Assembly: GCA_021234535.1 (NCBI GenBank) | Contig: CM037830.1 | Span: forward strand, 18,717,116-18,781,115 | From: Stichopus chloronotus | Taxonomy: Eukaryota; Echinodermata; Holothuroidea; Aspidochirotida; Stichopodidae | Length of the DNA stretch: 64,000 nt | Direction: 5' to 3' | Shown: piece by piece, positions 10,196-21,195 of the stretch | Numbering within the stretch: the first letter of the stretch is position 1 | Layout: each line of letters opens with the position of its first letter | Position numbers and translations under genes: made by a program | Notes under the pieces: generated by a model | Database searches by the model: none | Seen by the model: only the letters and a program-made list of their open reading frames with translations | What the model was told of the DNA's origin: nothing

Positions 10196-12219
10196 TCAGC
10201 CAACGTTGAAAACTAGTTTTCATCTGACTAACAAAATTCTTGTGGTTTTATTGGATAATGAGAGAAGTGAGTAGTCACCCAGTTGCATGGTTATTCCTGT
10301 CAAAGTAAGGATAATGTGATAAACATGGGTCATTTGTTGTTAGATCTATGTTAAAAGGTACTAACATTTTAACAAACAATGTCTACGTGTGGGTTGGTCC
10401 AAAATGTGTCAATAGAAATAGTGTGATTCTTATTTTGGTTTTTACTGAATTAGGTTTAGAGTTGCAAAAGTGCATAATAAATTTGGCACTACTTGGTATA
10501 GACCCATAGCAGCAGTAACTTGAAATTTCATGAAATCACTGTTTACTGAATTAATTACACATTCCATCTGGTTGTCGCACAGATACATTCTTTAGTCTAA
10601 ATCTGTTCCTCTACTGTAAGTGTAAGGCACAACAGTTAAAAATACAGTAACCTATACAGTATGTGTATGTGTTGGCTAGGCTCTATCACAGCGTGTATGT
10701 TTATATGTTAGGCCACTGAGAAAGTCTCTTGTCAATCTGGATGAAAATATCTCCTAGGAGGAAACCTTCGAATTAACGTTTGCGAATATATTGTGGATAG
10801 CTATTTTGGGGTCTTTTCCACATGACATGTAAGAGGTTTTGGCAGTTTTGACCGATTGAGGAATTTGATACATTCGACGTTGACCTGCTTTCCTGAACAG
10901 TTGATAGTAAGTACAGCATAATACAAAGTGTACACAGACAAACACGGTTTTTATGACTGAAATCTTTTACTTCAGGGAGTCTGAACTATGACAACATTAT
11001 CGCAGTTTGCATCAAAAGGAAGTTGTCTTTGGAATACTGCACACGTTGGTTGAGTATTCGTTCAGACCATGTACGTGGTTACCTATGCAGTAGTGTACTT
11101 GCAACGAATCTATACAACGTTCCAACATAACAGCCAGGCAGCTGTGCAAAGTTTACCCTAACAGCAGAGAAACATATTGCGCAGATTCAACACAAATAGG
11201 TGGATGGGCTCAAAACTATAGGTGAAAGTCTTATTTAGCTACTTTTTTCCCTGCTTACATGGCTAAGGATTCTCTTTGGAGAGAATTACAGGGAATTGAT
11301 ACTTCATGCTTTTACCAACACGCATGTTTTCCACAAAGCATGTTAACCGTGTTTGCTTCAGAAATGATTTCTTAAGCAAAGGTAACGAAAATACGAAGTC
11401 CTTTTTTTTTTTGCAAGACTCTACAGTTTCGCACGGTTGATTAAACCCTGAAAAACATACAGAGGAGTAAGTAACTAAAGATTTCAAATCATATTATATT
11501 GAAGACGAAAACCCACGGAGTGCTGTTACTGTACAATTCATTGTTCCTTAGTCAGTTAACTAAAGAACATATCAGAAAATGTATATAAGCTACCAATTAC
11601 TTTTCAAAACAAAAGTAACATTTTCATGAAATGAAAGCTAGAGATTTCAAAACGTAAGTGCACAAATTTACAGATTCTAGTATACAAGGTATTAAAAAGT
11701 GGTGTAACCAACTTTCTCGAGTTGAAATTTTCAAACAAATATTGACAACAATCTATACAATATTAGAATGTGTGCAGATAAAGATTTATATTAAACTGGC
11801 AAATTCTCCAAAACTGCAACAAAACGAAACTTTCAAAGTAGTTTTTATACGTTTGTTTCCAAACTTTAAAGATTATTTCTATATTTTGCAATTCTCCGTT
11901 CTGTAAAATGAGGGTAGGTATTATACTCTGAATGCAACCAAAATTTGCTAACAATGAGTTCGGTGCTGACTACACGTTTAAGATGTTTCAAAATAATTAT
12001 TTTTCACGTTTTAATTTTTTAAAAGAAAAAATTATCATTACTTCAATAAGAATGAATCATTCACCATGGCAACTACTTGCTGTTCACTTCTTTTTTTTTT
12101 CTTACAGATGGAACGACTCACTAAACCAGAAAGTCTAAAGACTTTGTGATTCCTTGCCCATATGCATGGAGGATAACCCACATACTGTACAGTAAAAATA
12201 CTGAATCAAACACTGTAAA
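10196..12219. other. No gene recognised
   Basis: AT-rich sequence with short ORFs on both strands and no motif or splice structure I can support. Confidence 0.5.
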
Positions 12220-12523
12220 GCCTATGTTCACAACTTGATTTCTCACTATGGTGTCTGCTGATGTCAAGTAATCCTTGATATCCACAGAGAATGACACAAT
12301 TTCTTGAAAAATGTAGATCAAACTCTTTCTTTACAAACTTATTCCCAAAAGGAATCTCAGGGATATCATGTACTGTAAACAAGGTTTCACAATTTGAACT
12401 CTCACGACCATAAATGATCTCTGACCTCTACCAAAAACAACAGGGATCATCTACGCACCAAGTATGAGATCAGTCAAGGTTACCCATAGTTTGACCTCTG
12501 GCCTTGTGTAAGGTAGCCTCAAA

Positions 12524-12536
12524 TGACCTTTGACCT
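12524..12536. promoter_or_regulatory. Perfect DR1 site TGACCTTTGACCT
   Basis: This is the reverse of AGGTCAAAGGTCA, the direct repeat with 1-bp spacing bound by HNF4, RXR, PPAR and COUP-TF receptors. It is part of the repeat unit; function at this place is unproven. Confidence 0.45.
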
Positions 12537-12652
12537 CCACAAACAACAATATGAATCATCTACCCAGTATGATTAAGTATGAGATCAAACGTACCCATCT
12601 TGAGATATCATGTGAACAACTTTTTCACAGTTTGACCTTTGGTGACCACAGA

Positions 12653-12665
12653 TGACCTTTGACCT
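12653..12665. promoter_or_regulatory. Perfect DR1 site, next unit
   Basis: Second exact TGACCTTTGACCT. The following unit has one mismatch (TGACATTTGACCT, 12798-12810). Confidence 0.45.
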
Positions 12666-13016
12666 CCACCAAAAACACTAGGGATCATCTATGCAGTATG
12701 ACCAACCCACACAATAAGTATGAGCTCAGTAAATGTTACCTTTCTTGAGACATCGCGTAAACAAGGTTTTCACAGTTTGACCTCTGTTGACCTCAAATGA
12801 CATTTGACCTATACCAAAACAATAGGGATCATCTACGCAGTATGACCAACCCGCACACCCAAGTACGATATCAGTCAATGTTACCCTTCTTGAGATATCG
12901 CGTAAACGAGCAGCGTCACACATACATACGCGCACACTCACACCCACACACACGCACACAAACATCCCAACATCACCATCGCATAGATTCCTTGCCTGCC
13001 TTTGGCAAGGAATCAA

Positions 13017-15009
13017 AAATTATATGCCCTGCAACGTTTAAAGAATTACTTTTTTCTCTCACTACTAAAGCCTGTCCTTTATTATATGTCTGTAATGACT
13101 GAGAGGTAAAGTTAGAAACGACATTTAACGTAATAATTGATGCTATTAAAGAGACATACAGTACTTTGCCCACTCCCTCTCACGTATCACTTATGCCTTT
13201 TATCTCGCATTAGATTATCACTTAAGTCGTAACAGTATACATCAAATACTAATTAAACGTTTTACGTTTTCAAAGAGTCACCATAGAAGTAATTTAAATA
13301 GGTGGAAAAGGTACCGTAGCTGATCAAAGTCAAGGGTTAAACATTCCAAGTCATAATAAACATAACATGGTATTGTACGGATTAAATGTAACGCATTTGC
13401 TTTAAGAATCAGTGAATGAAAGTTTGCATTGTGATATTCGTCTGTTGCAAAAGAAAGAGCTTTGAATGAGGGTTTGTCTTATAAGCATAATTTCATCAGT
13501 TACAATTTACAGGAGTTGGAAGAACTTGTGAAACTGTTTCTATGTAGACTATTTCTTTCTTTAATGTATCTTTATTCTCATGATAGTGGTGTAATTTTTA
13601 AATCCGATAAAAAGTTTTTATTCAAACCGAATAAGCAAAGTAAAGTAGCTGATAATATGTGGGTCTTATAGTAAGTGTGTTTTCTTTCACGTGCTCATTC
13701 AAATATATCTTTGGTGTATCGAATTTTTACACTTGTCATGAATCAATGGGGAAGGACCAGTACCTTTGGTACTAATAAAAATATGCAGCCATCTATGATA
13801 AAAATTTAGGATTATCTTTTCATTTCAAAAGGTATTGAGTAAATATAACAACAAGAGGCGTTTAAGTTTCGTAAACAGTTTTTTGTTAATATTTAGCATG
13901 GCATTACAGTTTCCATCTTAAGTTTGAGACCAATGTGTCCTAATAAGGAGGTGCTCTGCGGAATTAAATTTCAATAAATACAAATTTGATTATAATTTGT
14001 CGAATTAGACATTATTTCCCGACAACGTTTGAATATTTTAAGTGGCAGGACTACCTGTAAATTTCGCTTTCAAAGCAAATCAGATTAAGAAACATTCCTT
14101 AATCATAATTCTTTTAAATGGAAAGATGAACCCATACAACTTCAGCTCTACCATTTGAAGTATCCTTAGAACATTTCGAAGCCTGTTTGTAAGTATGAAA
14201 GTAATGTAAATATCACTTCATAGAAGCCAGTCATAAACAAGCGATTATTTGCAATAATTCGATGATATTCGAACATTTAAATAAGTGTTTTAAAATCATT
14301 ATATACAGTATCAACTAGGAATTGACAAAGAGGATGTTTCTACAGTACAAGGAGAGTTTACAACATAAGAATCCCAAGGTCTAGTTTATCGACAGAGTTT
14401 AACTTGGGAGGACGAATGTCCACTGCTTTTTCTAAAGAAAGTCACCTCTACATAAAAAATGTATTGGAAACAAGACAAAAAAATGGTTATCGTTTAGTCA
14501 CAAACTTTGCTTAATATGAATGCTAAGCAAGTAGGTGGTTAATGGTAGCTTACCTATAAAACCGTCCTCAACACATCGATGATATCCAATGAAGGCTTCA
14601 ATTAAGAGTCTCAAAAAACTCTCTCAACTGTCTTTTTTTCTATCGACCAGGATGCAAAGTCAGCATATTTACGTAAGTCAATTATCATCAAATTTCCTAG
14701 TAGCCAAAAGTGTATTATGACAGAATTTTGTTCCTTCTTTCATGTTCCTTATATGTACTGTAAAAACACATTCGATTTTGTCCACAAGAGGTACAGTATT
14801 TTGCCTTGACAAGTTGCTTTAAATATCTCTTGTTACAACTAGCGGGACTGGTATTTTTATGTGCATACAGGGTTAGATGAAGAACTCTGTAAATGAAATG
14901 TCAGAGCATTCAACTGTCAATATTCTTTTTGATCACACACCCAATAAAATTTATTCCTCACACTTAAAATCTTCATACTTTATCCATCAACGTACTAAGT
15001 ATTCACTAG
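13017..15009. other. No gene recognised
   Basis: AT-rich with many stops. Nothing resembling a domain before the FReD relic. Confidence 0.5.
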
Positions 15010-15133
15010 ACTACAAGGATGTCATGGACCAGTGTTCAAAACATAACTCCAACAGCGTATTTACAATAAGACCTGACGGTTGTGATGAATCGTTCAAAGT
15101 TTACTGCCAGAAAGAAATGTTGGCGATTGGACA
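15010..15133 (+). pseudogene. Relic FReD N-terminal exon
   Basis: After CACTAG the reading ACTACAAGGATGTC... gives YKDVMDQCSKHN, then FTIRPDGCDESFKVYCQKE, the standard FReD opening (D-x-Y/C, I-P-G, VYC). The GGGWT motif that should follow appears one frame away (NVGDWT) right before GTGCGT in donor position. A 1-base slip has therefore broken the exon. Start phase (two bases) matches exon 62115-62278. No partner exons were seen nearby. The upstream open codons from ATG 14877 look unrelated. Confidence 0.6.
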
Positions 15134-15737
15134 GTGCGTTTAAAAGTTGGCTATCTGACTCAGACATACCGTCCTGATTACTTACAGTAGCTATTCGATT
15201 GTCTGGTAGATCTACATCTGTATACATTATAATCGTTGCACATGACATATACTGCATAAATATATATGTGCCTGGAGGCATACATCACACTTCCAGCGAG
15301 CTCCTTTTAACTGTAACTTGCATATGATCTTTATCACTAAAGTTTGTCTTAATTTATTAGTTTATTTATTAGAACAAATATTCCACACCACTACAGTAAC
15401 ATCAAACAATGTAAGAGGAGAGTGCTTACAGTAGACTTTAAGTACTAATGTAATTAAAACATAACCAAACAAAACTGTATTGCATATTTTGCAAACCACT
15501 GCAATTATTGTAGAATAAATTTAGGGTGAGATTGTTTACGTTGTGCCATGTTGTGTGTTATCATCACTGATTAGTCTCTCAGTCTAGCTCTGGTATTCAG
15601 TTGGTGGGGTTCCAAGTATGTACTGTATGCTTTCAGGAATGCACACAGGTGTTTCATGGTCAAGTCGCGTGGATTTGAATGTCAAGGTTGTTCACTTTTT
15701 ACAAGATTTTCACAGTTTGACCCTTGTTGAACTCAAA

Positions 15738-15750
15738 TGACCTTTGACCT
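15738..15750. promoter_or_regulatory. Perfect DR1 site
   Basis: Exact TGACCTTTGACCT in the second array. A one-mismatch version lies at 15903-15915. Confidence 0.45.
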
Positions 15751-16204
15751 AAATTAGAAACGACAGCATTTTTGTACTGTATACGATTATAAGATACACC
15801 TACAGTATGCACACAGTACTTCATATGACACTGGTCCAAGCTTTCCTTCTTGAGATATTGTGTTTACAAGGTTTTCACAATTTGACCCCTGTTGACCTCA
15901 AATGATCTTTGACCTGCACCAAAAACGAGAGGGATATTCTACTCAGTATGGTACACCTACATAATGCAGATGAGATTTGTCCAGCTTTACTTCTTGAAAT
16001 ACGGTATCGTGTTTTCAAGGTTTTCACAGTTTGACCCCTGTTGACCCCTGTTGACCCCTGTTGACCCAAATTACATTTGACCTCCACCAAGAGATAGTCT
16101 ACTTAATGTGTTACTGTACACCTACATACCAAATATGAGATCTGTCCAAACTTCCCGTACTTGAGATATAATGTTTTCACAATTTGGAGCCTTTTGACCC
16201 CAAA

Positions 16205-16217
16205 TGACCTTTGACCT
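16205..16217. promoter_or_regulatory. Perfect DR1 site
   Basis: Fourth exact TGACCTTTGACCT in the window, in the last unit of the second array. Confidence 0.45.
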
Positions 16218-16260
16218 CCACCAAAAACAACAGGTTGCTTCTACTCAGTGTGGTACACAT

Positions 16261-18952
16261 TGAGGTCTACCCATGCGTGTTTACAAGGTACAGTAGGGCG
16301 TCACAGAGATACTGTACATGCAGTACCGCTTATAAACCACTAACCAATTCTACGCGTATAAAAAAGTACACTCAAGTGCAATGCCACAGAAACAAGTGCA
16401 ATAAAGTACAGCGGCATAGACAGCAATTCTGCCCCACACATTGGGATTGTCCCGCGTATAATCCCCTTGGAAGTGTTGATAAGATGACCGTACAATCCGT
16501 CATGCTTGTTTACGCAGATTTAGGTTGTGGTTTTAGAGTTTTGCTGGCCAGTAAGGAGAAATTCCGTTCAATTCTTTGGTTCAAGTTTCTGAAGTTAAAG
16601 GAGTGCACAAGTGAAACTAATCAGTTTCCAAGTTCCACTTCACAAGTTCCGATATTGCCGTTGGTATTTGTAACGGGTCATTTCATGTAACTTTTTCTCA
16701 CAGTGAATTTCAATGAGAAATAAACAAATGATCACAACGTTGTCTTTCCTTTCTTTTCATGATCATGTCCTATCTCATTTTTGTTTTCTTTGTGTGTGTG
16801 TGTGTGTGTGTGTTCAAAATAGCAAACAGTGCTGCGTTCAACAAACAAATGATTTTCATGACTCACAGTTTTGCTTTGTAGGCCTCAGTTGGAATCTGTG
16901 ATGTTTGACAAGAGTTTGGCAGACATAGGCCTAGCCGCCTACTGTATCCTATCAACTTAGAAATTTATCGAACTCCAGAATCTAAATGCCGATTAGACAA
17001 GCACAAATTTAAGCGAAGATAAATACTTTTGAGGTGTAGTGTGTGAACGTTGTCCCTTGATGAAATATTAATATTTTTCCTACTTGTTGTGTCTTCCTAA
17101 CGTATGTGGTAAAATCCAAAGTTAATCTACGAAGCATGTGCATGTTGTTACATCATTTTCGCCTCATACCACATATCAAGCACCACCCCGATGAAGAAGC
17201 TTGCGCAATATCTCTGTACGACGCATACATATCGTACTATATGCTATAATACTTCAGGTTGTTTAGTGACACTGTTGACTTACACTAAAGGCTTGTAACA
17301 CTAAGGTTCATTAATCGTGTGTTAAAACTTAAAGTAGGCACTGCATTATTCAGTTGATAAATGCATCATAACCAGGCCCAGCATCACAGCCTCAAAACAC
17401 AAATCACAGCCTCATAACGGGCCTCAAAATTATGTCGGCTGTGGTGGGTGTGTAGCAACTTACTCTGCTTTCCATACAGCATAGCAAAGTGTGTTTTCCA
17501 GGTTAGGTTTTGAAGTTACAATTAATTTAGGTAACTTTAATTACAAACACAGTCAAGGTGATGCACTCTTCGCTGGATGAGGATGTGGGTGAACTACTGT
17601 ATCCACTCTGAGATTAGCATAAATGAATCAACAGGGGTGCCAATTTGCAAAATGTATCAACAGGTGTACCAGATACAGTATCTCCAGTGTAAAAAAAATG
17701 TACAAAATTGAATAATACAAACACCTACAGTTATCGTCTCAATAAAGAAAAAATCAGTAATGTACTGTGTCACACAAAATCTAATAGCACTTCCAAATAC
17801 TTGACCCCACCTACCTGTAATTAGGGTCATACTGTAATATTGGATTACAAAATATACTTCAGAGGGTCTAAACCTTGTTTTCTAGGCATTTGTTTTTCAC
17901 TCACTAGGCATCTTCATTATAAATACTGTACTGTATGTTAGAAATTGAGCTACTTCAAATGCAGTTACATAAGTTTGACAGATCCAGATCCTTGTTTAGA
18001 AGGGACACACCTGGTGATGCAGTGATACTGTATCAGTGTATGGGAGATGGGTTTAAGGTAAGGTTTACCCTTCTCCCTTTTAGCCTTAAACTCGCTGGAA
18101 GACTAAGGAGGGCACTAAAATCAGCTAGCACGGAGTTTACATGACAAATTTTAAGTAAAAGTACAGTACCCCTAACTTACAGTACATGGCCAGAAAATGC
18201 ATTTTCAGGCATTAAAAAATGACATGGGCAGTGGTCCCCATCTGACCACATAGTCTTCAGTGTGGAGATTTAGACAGATTCAGATTACAATGCACAAATT
18301 TCATTAAGCTAATATGATGTGGGTGTTCAATTAAATTGGGCTTAATCAGCAATAACAGACTTTACTTGAAGATGGTACCTGGTAACTGGTAACACTTAGA
18401 CCTCAAACTGACTTCAACCGGAGTCTTGCTGGTACTGTACTTCATACTGTAGGCAATCACATTGCTGGAATGGTTTAACTTGGAATACAACGTTGGCGAG
18501 AATGCGACTAGCGATTCGTTGATACATACTTGGCGATGTACAAACTTCAATAAACAGTGTCCCCGAAAAGGATTGACAACACTACGACCAACGCACACTA
18601 CACGGAATGAGTGTAGCCTTAAGGCTACAGACAGTAGGCTACACAATAGGCTGGCTTCGGTGGTCAATATTAATCGGCGTCGGACACTGTGTAGGCCAAT
18701 GATTTCACTACACAGTTGACCACTGTAAGTTGACCTAGTAAGTTGTACTGAAGTAGTAGGGCAGATGACTGACATTTTCATCTTCTGACAGTAGATACTG
18801 TACTGTAGGTGGAAGTTCCTCTTCAGATGGTATGGAATCCTGCTTCAGATTGCCCTCATCGACAAGAGTATTTATACACACAAATGTTAGTTACTAGAAC
18901 TTTCCACACCAGAATATTTCAGAAATACCAGGTGCTGAATGAAATGACGTAA
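16261..18952. other. No gene recognised
   Basis: Contains a TG microsatellite at 16791-16812. The stretch 18360-18780 has more CpG than average and a 139-codon reverse ORF (18362-18781) that overlaps an 85-codon forward ORF. Neither resembles a known family. Confidence 0.45.
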
Positions 18953-18990
18953 TACCAGGGAGCTGTTACTTAAATAACAGCTCCCTGGTA
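18953..18990. repeat. Perfect 16-bp hairpin
   Basis: TACCAGGGAGCTGTTA (18953-18968) and TAACAGCTCCCTGGTA (18975-18990) pair perfectly over a 6-base loop. It sits about 60 bp from the hAT element and is separate from it. Confidence 0.8.
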
Positions 18991-19050
18991 ATACAAACAA
19001 TAAATAGCAGAGCCATATCTCCATAACCTTCCATATGTGTGGCATATGTA

Positions 19051-19775
19051 CAGTGGCGGCGCTACGGGGGGGGGGGGGGGCATGAGGGGGCATTTGCCCC
19101 TCCAGATTGTTTCCTTGTCCCCCAGTCCCCCCTCCCAGTTGCTCTCACCCTTCCCAATCAGATCTTGTGCTCATCCAAAATTAGCTATGTATTGGCATTG
19201 GACTGAATAAGAACAGCTTCTGGGGAACCATGATTGATTAATGCCTAATTTATGTTACACAGGCTGCCAGTTTTAATATCATGCCCGTGGCCACTTCAAA
19301 AGTAGGCCAGCCTGGTCAGACCAATTTTCTCTGGAATGTTTACCGTCCAGCATAAGGGAAGGTCGGGTAGGTGGTTGTTTTCCTAAATATAGGAATGGAA
19401 TGGAAGTGTATGTAGCCTATGTGTGTGTGTGTGCGTGTATGTGTGGGTGTGTGTACTCGGTGGTAACGCGTTAATGTGAAATGGTACTCCCAAAGAAAAA
19501 AGTTGGGAACCTTGGAGTACGGTCAACCGAAAAAATAAATAACATAAAAATTAATAATATACCTCTCTTGGGGCTTAATTTTCCACCCAGAGATATGCTA
19601 AAACCTCAGAGCTCCAGGAGGCGAAGCCCCCTGGACCCCACCAGGGGCCCTAAGGCGGGCCCCTGGACCCCACCCGTAAGGCCTCGCGCTTCGCGCTCGA
19701 AAATCTTTGCCCCCCCAACATTTTCCTTTGCCCACAGTTGGCCCCCCCAAGTCTGACATCCTGGCGCCGCCACTG
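19051..19775. mobile_element. Non-autonomous hAT-type DNA transposon
   Basis: Perfect 12-bp terminal inverted repeats, CAGTGGCGGCGC at 19051 and GCGCCGCCACTG ending at 19775, are flanked by an exact 8-bp direct repeat CATATGTA (19043-19050 and 19776-19783). Eight-base duplications and CAG-type ends are typical of the hAT superfamily. The 725-bp interior is G/C-run rich, with GGGGGCATTTGCCCC words near the left end, and has no transposase domain, so movement would have needed a transposase in trans. Confidence 0.85.
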
Positions 19776-19783
19776 CATATGTA

Positions 19784-21001
19784 CGTATTTGTTTGTCGCA
19801 TTTGGAATTGCGCAGGGAAACTACGCGAATCACCTTGAAGTTAGACCCCAGCATATACAGCAGCGCATTCGAATCTTCGTAAAGCAGTCACCGCAACAGT
19901 GAAGGGCCAAGATAACTGACGTAAGGAAATACTTACAATAACTTACGTAAGTAACTTATGTAAGGACATTAAATATTGGGCATTACCCTAAGAAAAGTCA
20001 TTTTGGCTCATCTTTGCGGAGGGGCATGCTCCCGTGTCTCCCCTCAGGATCGGATCAACCAGTAGTTTTGTGTAACATTTATGTAGGCCTATTGATTGCA
20101 TGTTGATTTATGGAGCATTTAATGAGATATTGGCATCTAGACCTGATCGACTGTGGTATCTTAGCATCATGCACATACATCCACAAATGACTGAGGAATT
20201 ATACGGAACACATTGGAAGCCTGCACTCTGATTAAACAACCCTAACCAGAGGAATTGCCGATTGGGGGTGGCGAGTATGCTTCCTTTTGAAGTTCTAGCG
20301 TTTCCATCATTGCTGGGTTTTTTCTATGTCAGTCCCTAAGACTTCAACGATTCAACAAAACAAGGGCAGAATTTTCCAATTTGTGGGGCCTTTCAGCAGC
20401 TGGTGACAATGCTGACTATTCATCTATCACTAGTGAAACTAAATAAAAAAACTAGTTTATAAACCCATGACTCTGTTAGTGTATCACGAAGAATGAAATT
20501 CTTTGTCTTATCACTGAAAAGTCATACATTGCCCACATCTACCGAAGAAATTATACTAATTCTAAGTTCACATAAATACGTTGACACACCAATAGAAGAA
20601 AACGTAGACATGAAATGCATAAATGCAGAGGGTAACGAAAATCGTTTACGTTGCACTATAGTGAAATTAAGGGTTTAATTTCCTAATTAGTGCACCGCGC
20701 AATTCACAATGAGAACACTCTGCAAATCTAAGAGAATCTAAATCTCAAGGACAGAAAACTTATTTCAAAACACTTTGTTGTAATCAATGTTAAATACTCG
20801 AGAAGAAAATTATCAGTACTGTATTTTATACGACGGATCCTGTAGCGAACTTTTGTGAGAACTCCAAGTATGGATGCTTGCAGAGAACTTTCCTCGTCAT
20901 CTTTGCATAGCGGCGACTATGATTAGACCGATGTTTGTGAATACGGAATACATCAATTATCGTGAAGGTGAATCAGTAGTGTGCACATTTGTTAGAAGCT
21001 A
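19784..21001. other. No gene recognised
   Basis: Unremarkable sequence. A palindromic ACTTACGTAAGT lies near 19943, and a 61-codon ORF at 20493-20678 is too short to support. Confidence 0.5.
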
Positions 21002-21195
21002 ACATGACGTTATGATTTTGCAAAAATATTCAACAAACCCTCTTTCATGCTCGATTACACATGTTTTGCCTGTCGACATGACACCTAATGTCCCCTGCCA
21101 TGAGGCTAAAGAAAACCTAGACAAGTGAAATACTTAACACGAGATCGATGTTTACTTGACCATGTGGATCGACCATCACATGAATCTTCATTTTA
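21002..21195 (-). repeat. Dispersed repeat family A, copy 2
   Basis: Reverse orientation. It carries CATGACGTTATG, GATTACACATGTTTTGCC, GTCGACATGACACCTAATGT and GACCATGTGGATC, but lacks the far end of the unit (TTGTTGCAA, CTCTTCATTG). Confidence 0.7.

Larger units (their letters stand above)
12220..13016. repeat. DR1-bearing tandem repeat with terminal hairpin
   Basis: At least three diverged units of about 145 bp share TTCACAGTTTGACCTCTG, CAAATGACCTTTGACCT, GGGATCATCTACGCAGTATG and CTTGAGATATCGCGTAAAC. The array ends in a CA-rich tract (12920-12965) and the hairpin GATTCCTTGCC / GGCAAGGAATC (12986-13014). The same family recurs at 15690-16260. Confidence 0.75.
15690..16260. repeat. Second DR1-bearing tandem repeat array
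   Basis: About four units of 145-165 bp of the family at 12220-13016, each with TTCACAGTTTGACCC and CAAATGACCTTTGACCT variants. Inside, the 10-bp word TTGACCCCTG is repeated nearly four times at 16031-16067. The open reading that follows on the + strand (16211-16690) begins inside the repeat and looks fortuitous. Confidence 0.75.

Noticed and set aside
16211..16690. Forward ORF of 159 codons
   Set aside because: It starts inside the DR1 repeat, has no domain or hydrophobic pattern, and is best explained as chance.
18362..18781. 139-codon reverse ORF
   Set aside because: No recognisable family, overlapped by an ORF on the other strand, no splice or promoter support.
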